In this document: in pieces, positions 26,200-34,251 of the stretch
Numbering within the stretch: the first letter of the stretch is position 1
Layout of the letters: each line of letters starts with the position of its first letter
Origin: Namhaeicola litoreus
Lineage (GTDB): Bacteria; Bacteroidota; Bacteroidia; Flavobacteriales; Flavobacteriaceae
Length of the DNA stretch: 64,000 bases
Direction: 5' to 3'
Assembly: GCF_042679565.1 (NCBI RefSeq)
Contig: NZ_JBHTMY010000003.1
Span: forward strand, 806,001-870,000
The notes under the pieces: model-generated
Database searches by the model: none
Told to the model about the DNA's origin: nothing
Seen by the model: only the letters and a program-made list of their open reading frames with translations
Made by a program: the position numbers and the translations under genes

Positions 26200-26706
26200 A
26201 TGAACCAAAAGGAATTTTTAGAAAAAGTAATGCCCTTTAAAGATAAAGTGTATCGTTTGGCGAAACGACTTTTGGTTTCGACGGATGAGGCTGAGGACGC
26301 GACACAAGAGTTGTATTTAAAGTTGTGGCGATCAAAATCAAATCTCGGTGCATACAAAAATATTGAGGCTTATGCGATGACCATGACGAAGAATTATTGT
26401 TTAGATCAACTCAAATCAAAAAGGGCGTCCAATTTATCTTTAGTTCACAGTAATTATTCCGGCGACGATTCCGTTCAAGGAGATTTGGAATGGAAAGATC
26501 AAGCAACGATCATGAAAAATCTGATCAATGAATTACCGGAAAAACAGAGAATGATCGTTCAATTGAGGGATGTAGAAAATTATGATTTTCAAGAAATAGA
26601 AGAGATCATGCAAATGGAAGCAACGGCAATTCGGGTGAATTTGTCCAGAGCCAGAAAAACGTTAAGAGAAAAATTTTTAAAAAAGGAATCCTATGGAATC
26701 AGGTAA
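26200..26706 (+). CDS. ECF-type RNA polymerase sigma factor
   Basis: 168 aa from ATG 26200. Region sigma-2 (FKDKVYRLAKRLLVSTDEAEDATQELYLKLWR, residues about 12-44) and sigma-4 (LPEKQRMIVQLRDVENYDFQEIEEIMQMEATAIRVNLSRARKTLREK, about 112-158) are both present and no sigma-3 domain, so it is group 4 (ECF). It would direct RNA polymerase to a small regulon at the envelope signal. The next gene overlaps its end by 14 bases and encodes a single-span membrane protein, the expected place of an anti-sigma factor. Confidence 0.93.
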   Translation: MNQKEFLEKVMPFKDKVYRLAKRLLVSTDEAEDATQELYLKLWRSKSNLGAYKNIEAYAMTMTKNYCLDQLKSKRASNLSLVHSNYSGDDSVQGDLEWKDQATIMKNLINELPEKQRMIVQLRDVENYDFQEIEEIMQMEATAIRVNLSRARKTLREKFLKKESYGIR

Positions 26707-27121
26707 CATAGAAAAATTACTAGAAAAATATTTTGAAGCCGAAACCACTTTGGCGGAAGAGAAACAATTGAAAGAATATTTTTCAGGAAATCAAATTGCC
26801 GAGCATTTGGCTCAGTACAGGGCCTTTTTTGGTTACTTTAAAGAAGAACCGAATCATATATCTGTCAAAGAGATCGAGTTGCCCAAAGAAAGAAAATTCA
26901 ATATGAAATTTATCTCTATTGCCGCCTCTTTCTTACTGATGGTAAGTGTTTTCTCTTATCAACAATACCAGCACAATCAAGAGGTTGCGGCCAGAGAGGC
27001 TTTTGCGAAAACACAGGAAGCTTTACAATTGATCTCTCAAAATTTAAACAAGGGAAATAAAGCGATTGCCCAATTGAATTACTATGAAGAAACACAAAGA
27101 AAAATATTTAAAAATGAATAA
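26693..27121 (+). CDS. Probable anti-sigma factor, single-span membrane protein
   Basis: 142 aa. A cytoplasmic N-terminal part (IEKLLEKYFEAETTLAEEKQLKEYFSG) of the short helical type found in Bacteroidetes ECF partners, then one membrane helix at about residues 74-90 (MKFISIAASFLLMVSVF), then a helical extracytoplasmic tail rich in Gln/Asn. The reading frame overlaps both the sigma gene and (before the Met I favour) the next ORF. The anti-sigma role is inferred from topology and position; no zinc-binding anti-sigma motif is visible. Confidence 0.7.
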   Translation: MESGNIEKLLEKYFEAETTLAEEKQLKEYFSGNQIAEHLAQYRAFFGYFKEEPNHISVKEIELPKERKFNMKFISIAASFLLMVSVFSYQQYQHNQEVAAREAFAKTQEALQLISQNLNKGNKAIAQLNYYEETQRKIFKNE

Positions 27122-27140
27122 AAATTTAATAACAAAGAAT

Positions 27141-27662
27141 ATGAAAAAGTCAATTTTATTTTACGTTTTGTTCTCGATTGGATTGAGTACAGCGGTTTTT
27201 GCACAATCTCAATTTGATAAATTTGAGGATATTGATGGAGTTACCTCAGTCATCGTCAATCAGAAAGCATTTTCTTTAATGAGTAAGATCGGTTCTGAAT
27301 CTGATGAAGAGTATTTGGATTTGATCAAGAATATTGAAACTTTGAAGGTTTTTGCTACAGAAAATAAAAGTGTAGCTGCCCAAATGGCTGCGGAAGTAGA
27401 TAAGTATTTGAAAACTGCTAATTTAGAAGAGCTCATGCGGGTAAAAGATGGAGATGATCGTGTCAATATTTACGTCAAACAAGGGAAAAGTGAAGATTTT
27501 GTGAAAGAGCTATTTATGTTTGTGAAAAGTGGAGATATAGATCTAGGCGAATCTGTAATTATTTCCTTAACCGGTAATATCGATTTAAAGCAGATTTCAA
27601 AACTTACTGAGAAGATGGATCTGCCAGGTGGTGAGCATTTAGAAAAAGCAAGTAAAAACTAG
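27141..27662 (+). CDS. DUF4252 domain-containing exported protein
   Basis: 173 aa from ATG 27141, where a clear signal peptide begins (KKSILFYVLFSIGLSTAVFAQ). Open frame further upstream overlaps the anti-sigma gene and is not a signal-peptide start. The mature part fits DUF4252 (VTSVIVNQKAFSLMSKIG, VNIYVKQGKSEDFVKELFMFVKSGD, VIISLTGNIDLKQISKLTEKM), a Bacteroidetes family of unknown function that is frequently found behind ECF sigma genes. It is probably part of the sigma factor's own output or signal-sensing module. Confidence 0.82.
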   Translation: MKKSILFYVLFSIGLSTAVFAQSQFDKFEDIDGVTSVIVNQKAFSLMSKIGSESDEEYLDLIKNIETLKVFATENKSVAAQMAAEVDKYLKTANLEELMRVKDGDDRVNIYVKQGKSEDFVKELFMFVKSGDIDLGESVIISLTGNIDLKQISKLTEKMDLPGGEHLEKASKN

Positions 27663-27665
27663 ATT

Positions 27666-28196
27666 ATGAAGAGGATTTATTTCATTTTAGGAATCGGATT
27701 ATTGACACTTATCGGGTGCTCGAATGGTCCAAGTTTACAAAAGTATTTTGTAAGTAAGCAAGACAATGAGAACTTTTTGAGTTTAGATGTACCCACCAGT
27801 ATTGTCTCACTCAAGGAAGGGGCGAGTAAGGAGAATTTAGAAACTTTGAAATCGATTAAAAAGGTCAATTTGCTCATGTTTAAATTGACTCAAGAGAATA
27901 GAGATGTTTTTGAAGAAGAAAAATCTGAAGTGATGGCGGTACTTAAGAATAAAAATTTAATTGAGTTGATGCGTGCAAATCACGAAGGGACTCAGTTAAG
28001 GGTAGTCTATGTGGGGGATGAAGATACAGTGGATGAATTTATAGTATTTGCAGCGAATGATCAAGAAGGTTTTGGTTTAGCCAGAGTTTTGGGAGACCGC
28101 ATGGAACCCCATAAAATCATGGCTTTGTTAAATGATTTTGATCGGATGGATAAAGAAAACCCTATATTTTCTCAAATAGAAGGTTTTATGAGATAA
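27666..28196 (+). CDS. DUF4252 domain-containing lipoprotein
   Basis: 176 aa. Lipobox LIGC (Cys18), then a DUF4252-like sequence that resembles the preceding protein only weakly (TQLRVVYVGDEDTVDEFIVFAANDQEGFGLARVLGDRMEPHKIMALL). It follows that gene after 3 bases, so the tandem pair looks like an old duplication, one copy secreted and one lipidated. Closes the sigma operon; a terminator follows. Confidence 0.8.
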   Translation: MKRIYFILGIGLLTLIGCSNGPSLQKYFVSKQDNENFLSLDVPTSIVSLKEGASKENLETLKSIKKVNLLMFKLTQENRDVFEEEKSEVMAVLKNKNLIELMRANHEGTQLRVVYVGDEDTVDEFIVFAANDQEGFGLARVLGDRMEPHKIMALLNDFDRMDKENPIFSQIEGFMR

Positions 28197-28205
28197 TAAA
28201 ATGTC

Positions 28206-28250
28206 GAAAGGCTCCAAACTTCAGAGGTTTAGGGCCTTTTTTTATTTTGA
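28206..28250 (+). terminator. Intrinsic terminator after the DUF4252 pair
   Basis: An imperfect hairpin with arms AAAGGCtcCAAAC and GGTTTagGGCCTTT is followed by a T-run. Confidence 0.6.
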
Positions 28251-28282
28251 ACAATTGAGACAAAGATATTTACATAAAATTT

Positions 28283-28290
28283 TATATTTG
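28283..28290 (+). promoter_or_regulatory. -7 promoter box for the M1 aminopeptidase gene
   Basis: TATATTTG fits TAnnTTTG, 23 bases before the ATG at 28314. Confidence 0.55.
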
Positions 28291-28313
28291 CTACCGTTCA
28301 ATTTAACAAATAA

Positions 28314-30767
28314 ATGATGAATTTTAAAATAGGAATTATTGTCCTCTTTATGAGTGTGTTGCATTTAAATGCTCAGGAGTTACAGGACCTCAGTACAACT
28401 TACCGCGGGGAAAGGGAAAAAGAAAATAATCTAGTTCATACCAAATTAAGCGTAGCTTTTAATTTTGAAAAAAGGCAATTATCCGGAGAAGCATGGCTTA
28501 CCCTAGCCCCACATTTTTATCCTACTTCTTCCTTGACATTGGATGCAAAAGGGATGTTAATTCATGAAGTCACGCAGAATGGGAGAGCTTTGAAATATGA
28601 CTATAAAGATGATGTACTCAAGGTAAATCTGGGTAAAACCTATTTAAAAGATGATCAGTACACCATTTATATTAAGTATACAGCAAGACCAGATGAAGTA
28701 AAGCAAGAAGGAAGTGCTGCAATTAACGATGCGAAAGGATTGTACTTTATTGATCCCGATCAAAAGGATGCAGAAAAACCTACTCAGATTTGGACACAAG
28801 GAGAGACAGAATCAAGTAGCTGTTGGTTTCCAACGATCGATTCACCAAATCAGAAGACAAGTCAGGAAATCTATATCAAAGTACCAGAGAAATATGTCAC
28901 ACTTTCCAATGGAATTTTAGTCGAGCAAAAAAACAACAATGACGGAACCAGAACGGATTACTGGAAATTAGATCAAAAGCATGCACCTTATTTATTTTTT
29001 ATGGGTATAGGCGAATACAGCATTGTAAAAGATAAATGGAAAAATATTGACGTAGATTATTATGTAGAGCCAGCATTTGAGCCATATGCTAAAGATATTT
29101 TTGGCCTTACACCTGAAATGATGGATTTTTATTCTTCCTATACAGGTGTAGATTATATGTGGCCAAAGTATGCTCAAATGGTGGCAAGAGATTATGTAAG
29201 CGGTGCCATGGAAAATACAACAGCGGTTCTACATGCTGAAAATGCTCAGCAAGTACCTGGTCAATTGATAGATGAAAATTCATGGGAGTATGTTATCGCA
29301 CATGAATTATTTCACCACTGGTTTGGAGATTATGTCACAGCCGAAAGTTGGAGTAATTTAACGGTAAATGAGTCCTTTGCCAATTATGGGGAATACTTAT
29401 GGATTGAGCACAAGTACGGTAAAGATGCGGCAGATGCTCACAGGCACGAAGAAATACAGGGCTATTTGGCCGGTGGTAATGAACTCAAAGATCTAGTTCG
29501 TTTTTATTACGAGAGTAGAGAAGATATGTTTGATGCTGTTTCCTACAACAAAGGAGGTACTATTTTACATATGCTTAGAAGCTATTTAGGAGACCAGGCT
29601 TTTAGAACGGGCATAAAACAATACCTCACCGACAATGCATACGGAACCGGAGAAGCCCATCAATTGCGATTAGCGATGGAAAAGGTTACGGGTAAAGATC
29701 TCAATTGGTTTTTTAATCAATGGTATTTTAATAACGGTCATCCCAAGTTAGAGGTAAAATATGATTATAATGACAGCAGCAAATTGGTCGCTGTAAGCAT
29801 CAGTCAAAATCAGGAAGAAGTTTTCCAATTTCCTTTGACCATTCAAGTTTATGAAGGAGGAAAGCCCAAAACTTATCCTGTCTGGATAGATGAAAAAAGT
29901 GAGTCTTTTTCTTTTAAATACACTAAAAGACCAGAGTTGGTGAATGTAGATTCAGACCGCGTATTGCTGGTAGAAATAAATGATTCGAAAACGACCGAAA
30001 ACTATGTGCATCAATATCTTTATGGAACAACCTATGAAGATAGGAGAGAAGCCATAGAAAATTTAGGGGATCATCAAAGCGAGAAAATTGCTGTGACAAC
30101 TTTGAGTAAAGCTTTAAATGATCCTTATTACGGCTTAAGAATATTGGCGATTGATAAAGTGGATATTTCGAGATCTGATGCAGCCGAGGCGATCAAACAT
30201 ATGGAGAAGTTGGCAAAAGAAGATCCAAAAACTTTGGTACAAGCGGCAGCTATTGAAAAACTAGCCATCACTAAAAATGAAAAATATATCCCTTTATACA
30301 ACGAAGCATTAAAAAGTAAATCTTATGCTGTACAAAACGCTGCATTGAGTGCTCTTTTCGCTTTGGACCCTCAACTCGGTTTGACAAATTTAGAAAGTGT
30401 TGTCAATGAAAAAAATCGCAAGTATCTAAAAGATGCCCTGATTCCTATTTACATCCAAATCAAAAATGAGGATCAAATGCCTTTTGTAGCTGACAATCTT
30501 ATTGCAGGAATGTTTTTTACAGATGATAAACAAACTCAGAATATCTATAAAGAAGGATTTCAATGGGTGGTCAACAGTTCAAATATTGAGGCTACGCAAA
30601 ATTTGGTGGATAGTTTTGTCGATATGGGCATAAAATATAAAGACTATGGTGCAGATCAAATGGCTCGTCAGGTATTGAATCAGGTGTTAGGCGTCAAACA
30701 AGCCTCGCAGTATTCAAACAAAGCAGAAATGATTAAAATCGTTGAAGATGGTTTGGCCAAGCTATAA
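28314..30767 (+). CDS. M1 family metallopeptidase (aminopeptidase N-like), exported
   Basis: 817 aa with signal peptide (MMNFKIGIIVLFMSVLHLNAQ). The M1 catalytic domain has the substrate-anchoring motif GAMENTTAVL and the zinc motif HELFHHWFGDYVTAESW (His330, Glu331, His334) with the third ligand Glu353 in NESFANYGEYLW. The C-terminal third (about 540-817) consists of helical HEAT-like repeats (LSKALNDPYYGLRILAI). Removes N-terminal residues from peptides in the periplasm or at the cell surface. A shorter M1 paralogue lies at 46093-47745. Confidence 0.93.
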   Translation: MMNFKIGIIVLFMSVLHLNAQELQDLSTTYRGEREKENNLVHTKLSVAFNFEKRQLSGEAWLTLAPHFYPTSSLTLDAKGMLIHEVTQNGRALKYDYKDDVLKVNLGKTYLKDDQYTIYIKYTARPDEVKQEGSAAINDAKGLYFIDPDQKDAEKPTQIWTQGETESSSCWFPTIDSPNQKTSQEIYIKVPEKYVTLSNGILVEQKNNNDGTRTDYWKLDQKHAPYLFFMGIGEYSIVKDKWKNIDVDYYVEPAFEPYAKDIFGLTPEMMDFYSSYTGVDYMWPKYAQMVARDYVSGAMENTTAVLHAENAQQVPGQLIDENSWEYVIAHELFHHWFGDYVTAESWSNLTVNESFANYGEYLWIEHKYGKDAADAHRHEEIQGYLAGGNELKDLVRFYYESREDMFDAVSYNKGGTILHMLRSYLGDQAFRTGIKQYLTDNAYGTGEAHQLRLAMEKVTGKDLNWFFNQWYFNNGHPKLEVKYDYNDSSKLVAVSISQNQEEVFQFPLTIQVYEGGKPKTYPVWIDEKSESFSFKYTKRPELVNVDSDRVLLVEINDSKTTENYVHQYLYGTTYEDRREAIENLGDHQSEKIAVTTLSKALNDPYYGLRILAIDKVDISRSDAAEAIKHMEKLAKEDPKTLVQAAAIEKLAITKNEKYIPLYNEALKSKSYAVQNAALSALFALDPQLGLTNLESVVNEKNRKYLKDALIPIYIQIKNEDQMPFVADNLIAGMFFTDDKQTQNIYKEGFQWVVNSSNIEATQNLVDSFVDMGIKYKDYGADQMARQVLNQVLGVKQASQYSNKAEMIKIVEDGLAKL

Positions 30768-30782
30768 AATGAAAGATCGTTT

Positions 30783-30820
30783 AAACAATAAAACCGCACT
30801 TTGTTGCGGTTTTATTGTTT
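30783..30820. terminator. Bidirectional intrinsic terminator, perfect 16-bp stem
   Basis: The arms AAACAATAAAACCGCA (30783-30798) and TGCGGTTTTATTGTTT (30805-30820) are exact complements with a 6-base loop and A/T tracts on both sides. It serves the M1 gene on the plus strand and the TRIC gene on the minus strand, whose stop codon lies inside the hairpin. Confidence 0.8.
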
Positions 30821-31459
30821 ATAAAAGCTCGGCAAACTCCACTTAAAAACAACTGCCAAAGTTCTAATCGCGATCACAATTCCGATCGTGATGATAAAAT
30901 TCACTTCAATGGGTAATTGTAAAGGTTGAATCATTAAATAGGTCATAGCCCCTAAAATACACGCTGTTGCGTATATTTCTTTGTGAAAAATCAAGGGAAT
31001 TTCATTACACAGTGTGTCTCGAATTACACCCCCGAAGGTGGCAGACATCATCCCTAAAGAAATTGAAATAATCGGATTAAAATTATTTTGCATTCCAATT
31101 TCTGTTCCTGTAATTGTAAATATTCCCAGTCCGATCGTATCAAATAAAAAAAGAGATTTGCTCAATTTCCCAATTTTTTTTCTAAAAATAATAGCCAGGA
31201 TTACAGAAATGATGATGGTGTAAATGTAGGGTATATTGGTCATCCAACTCACCGGTTCTCTACCTACTAACATATCTCTTAATGTACCACCACCGATGGC
31301 GGTGACGAAACCGATGATCAGAACACCAAAGGGATCCATTTTTTTCTCCATCGCAAAAGAAGCACCTGAAATTGCAAAAGCAGCTGTTCCTAAAATATCA
31401 AATAAATGGAAAAAATTCATCTCTTCTTTATCCGTTTTTGAAAATAAAAAATCCATCAT
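30812..31459 (-). CDS. TRIC/YadS-type cation channel family protein
   Basis: 215 aa integral membrane protein with about seven helices in two inverted repeats. Each repeat carries the family signature: GTAAFAISGASFAM with AIGGGTLRDM, and GLGIFTITGTEIGM with ATFGGVIRDTL. Members of this family (UPF0126/YadS, TRIC) are homotrimeric K+/cation channels in structural studies. Two alternative Met starts lie at the N-terminus; the first helix starts at FFHLFDILG, so a start at residue 14 is also possible. It lies 23 bases after clpC on the same strand. Confidence 0.9.
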   Translation of the reverse strand: MMDFLFSKTDKEEMNFFHLFDILGTAAFAISGASFAMEKKMDPFGVLIIGFVTAIGGGTLRDMLVGREPVSWMTNIPYIYTIIISVILAIIFRKKIGKLSKSLFLFDTIGLGIFTITGTEIGMQNNFNPIISISLGMMSATFGGVIRDTLCNEIPLIFHKEIYATACILGAMTYLMIQPLQLPIEVNFIITIGIVIAIRTLAVVFKWSLPSFYKQ

Positions 31460-31482
31460 TTTCAGATGGATCTTTTCATCAC

Positions 31483-34029
31483 TTATTCTTTATCTGCTTT
31501 TTTATCAGTGGATTTTTTCTTTTTTTTGATCTCAATGTTTAATTGATCACTTCCCTCTTTATAATCCATCAAAATTTCATCATTTTCTTCCAGCGATGAA
31601 TTCACAATTTCTTCGGCAAGCGGATCTTCTACATATTTTTGAATTGCTCTTTTTAAAGGTCTGGCTCCGTATTGTTTATCAAAACCTTTTTCTGCAATAA
31701 AATCTCTCGCTTTATCTGTCAAGTCAATTTTATAGCCCAAATCGGAAATACGATCAAGTAATTTAGCTAATTCAATATTGATAATTTTATTGATATCCTC
31801 TTTTTCTAAAGGATTAAACACGATAATATCATCAATCCTATTCAAAAACTCTGGAGCAAAAGATTTTTTCAGGGCATTTTCAATCACGCTTTTGGCGTTG
31901 GCATCCGCCTGAGATTTTTTAGAGGCTGTACCAAAACCAACACCCTGGCCAAAGTCTTTGAGTTGTCTTGAACCGATGTTCGAGGTCATGATAATGACTG
32001 TATGTCTAAAATCAACTTTTCTGCCTAAGCTGTCTGTAATGTATCCATCATCTAAAATTTGTAACATCATATTGAAAACGTCCGGATGCGCTTTTTCGAT
32101 TTCATCCAGCAAAACTACGGCATAAGGTTTTCTTCTGATTTTTTCCGTAAGCTGCCCACCTTCTTCATAACCTACATAACCAGGAGGTGCGCCAATCAAT
32201 CTGGAAATTGCAAATTTTTCCATGTATTCACTCATATCAATTCGAACCAAAGCATCTTGCGTGTCAAATAGTTCTTGAGCCAGTACTTTGGCAAGTTGTG
32301 TTTTACCTACGCCGGTTTGTCCTAAAAATATAAATGAACCAATGGGTTTATTTGGGTCTTTTAATCCCACTCGATTTCTTTGGATCGATTTTACTACTTT
32401 CGCCACAGCTTCATCCTGACCTATAATTTTACCTTTGATGGATTCAGGCAGGTCTTTGAGTCTTTTACTTTCTGCTTCTGCTATACGATTTACGGGAATA
32501 CCTGTCATCATACTCACCACTTCCGCCACATTATCTTCTGTTACGATTTCTCTTTGGAGTTTTGATTGAAGTTCCCATTCTTGCTGGGCTATTTCGAGCT
32601 CTTTTTCCAAGCGTTTTTCATCATCGCGCAATTTTGCAGCTTCTTCGTATTTTTGGCTTTTTACCACCGTATTTTTCAATTCAGTGACCTCTTCCAATTT
32701 CTTTTCTAATTCTAAAATCTGTTTTGGCACTACGATATTGGTGATGTGGATTCTCGATCCTGCTTCATCTAAAGCATCGATGGCTTTGTCAGGCAAAAAC
32801 CTATCGGTCATGTATCTACTCGTCAAAGTAACACAAGCTTTAATGGCATCATCGGTAAACGTTACACTGTGATGATCTTCGTATTTATTTTTGATATTGT
32901 GTAAAATTTCAATCGTTTCATCAATGGAAGTTGGTTCAACCATTACTTTTTGAAATCTTCTTTCTAAAGCACCATCTTTTTCTATATGCTGTCTGTATTC
33001 ATCCAGGGTTGTGGCACCTATACATTGAATCTCTCCTCTTGCCAGCGCAGGTTTGAACATGTTTGAAGCATCTAATGATCCGGTTGCTCCACCGGCACCT
33101 ACGATGGTATGAATTTCATCAATAAATAAAATGATATCATCATTTTTTTCTAATTCATTCATCAAGGCCTTCATTCTTTCTTCGAACTGACCGCGATATT
33201 TGGTTCCAGCAACTAAACTCGCCAGGTCTAATTGTACAATTCGCTTATTAAATAAAATTCTCGAAACCCTTCTTTGAATAATTCTAAGTGCCAGCCCCTC
33301 AGCAATGGCAGATTTTCCTACACCGGGCTCACCGATGAGGATAGGATTATTTTTTTTACGTCTGCTCAGGATCTGAGAAATTCTTTCAATTTCATTTTTT
33401 CTTCCTACAACGGGGTCAAGTTTTCCAACTTCTGCCAAGTAGGTGAGGTCTCTTCCAAAATTATCTAAAACCGGTGTTTTGGTTTTTTTATCAGCTTTAG
33501 CCTTAGAGGTACCTTCGAAAGGATTCTTTTTTGGGTCATTAAAATCTTCTTGGGGAATTTCAGCTCTTGGTGTTTCGCTTTTTTCTGTATCTATGTACAT
33601 CTCTTGAAAAACTTCTTTCACATCATCGTAAAAAATATCGAAGTTGTTTAAAATTTTTGTCGTTGGATCATTTTCATTGCGCAGAATACAAAGCAATAAA
33701 TGGGCTGTACTTATGCTATCACTTTTAAATAATTTGGCTTCTAAAAAAGTACTTTTTAATGCTTTTTCAGCTTGCTTTGTCAAGTGAAGACTCTTCTTAT
33801 TATCTATATTCTCAATGTTAGATACAGGGTGTAATGCTTCAATTTTTCTTCTTAAGTTCGAAAAATTAATATCAAAAGAGCTCAAAATATCATACGCCTC
33901 TCCATTTGCTTTACGCAACAATCCTAACATCAAATGTTCTGTACCAATAAAGTCATGCCCTAAACGCAACGCTTCCTCCTTGCTATATGCGATGACATCC
34001 TTTACTTTCGGTGAAAAATTATCGTCCAT
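31483..34029 (-). CDS. clpC: ATP-dependent Clp protease ATP-binding subunit ClpC
   Basis: 848 aa AAA+ unfoldase. Double Clp_N domain at residues 1-145, first AAA domain with Walker A GEPGVGKSA, a short middle domain with a UVR motif (EEAAKLRDDEKRLEKELE), second AAA domain with Walker A GQTGVGKTQ, and a C-terminal D2-small domain followed by a Lys-rich tail. The UVR motif and short middle region separate ClpC from ClpB. ClpC feeds proteins to ClpP, which is not encoded here. Divergent from gyrA with a 222-base gap. Confidence 0.94.
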   Translation of the reverse strand: MDDNFSPKVKDVIAYSKEEALRLGHDFIGTEHLMLGLLRKANGEAYDILSSFDINFSNLRRKIEALHPVSNIENIDNKKSLHLTKQAEKALKSTFLEAKLFKSDSISTAHLLLCILRNENDPTTKILNNFDIFYDDVKEVFQEMYIDTEKSETPRAEIPQEDFNDPKKNPFEGTSKAKADKKTKTPVLDNFGRDLTYLAEVGKLDPVVGRKNEIERISQILSRRKKNNPILIGEPGVGKSAIAEGLALRIIQRRVSRILFNKRIVQLDLASLVAGTKYRGQFEERMKALMNELEKNDDIILFIDEIHTIVGAGGATGSLDASNMFKPALARGEIQCIGATTLDEYRQHIEKDGALERRFQKVMVEPTSIDETIEILHNIKNKYEDHHSVTFTDDAIKACVTLTSRYMTDRFLPDKAIDALDEAGSRIHITNIVVPKQILELEKKLEEVTELKNTVVKSQKYEEAAKLRDDEKRLEKELEIAQQEWELQSKLQREIVTEDNVAEVVSMMTGIPVNRIAEAESKRLKDLPESIKGKIIGQDEAVAKVVKSIQRNRVGLKDPNKPIGSFIFLGQTGVGKTQLAKVLAQELFDTQDALVRIDMSEYMEKFAISRLIGAPPGYVGYEEGGQLTEKIRRKPYAVVLLDEIEKAHPDVFNMMLQILDDGYITDSLGRKVDFRHTVIIMTSNIGSRQLKDFGQGVGFGTASKKSQADANAKSVIENALKKSFAPEFLNRIDDIIVFNPLEKEDINKIINIELAKLLDRISDLGYKIDLTDKARDFIAEKGFDKQYGARPLKRAIQKYVEDPLAEEIVNSSLEENDEILMDYKEGSDQLNIEIKKKKKSTDKKADKE

Positions 34030-34251
34030 TTTTTAGGTATTTATGATGTAAATTTAGTAGATTTTTTGGTTAATTCCTTACAAAACTTATGCCTAGGTAT
34101 TAACAAATGAGTAACCCGCTTAGCTACAAGGATATATGGATGGTTATTTGTTGATAAATTGTGGGAATAAAATGGGCGCGTAAGCCTTATAAAATATAGA
34201 TAAATTGTATATTGCTCCTTTGTAAAAAAATAAAAAATTCAAAATTGAAAT

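Noticed and set aside
34030..34251. Searched the clpC-gyrA gap for regulatory motifs (CtsR-type or CIRCE-like repeats)
   Set aside because: No repeat of such a type and no exact -7 box on either strand was found.
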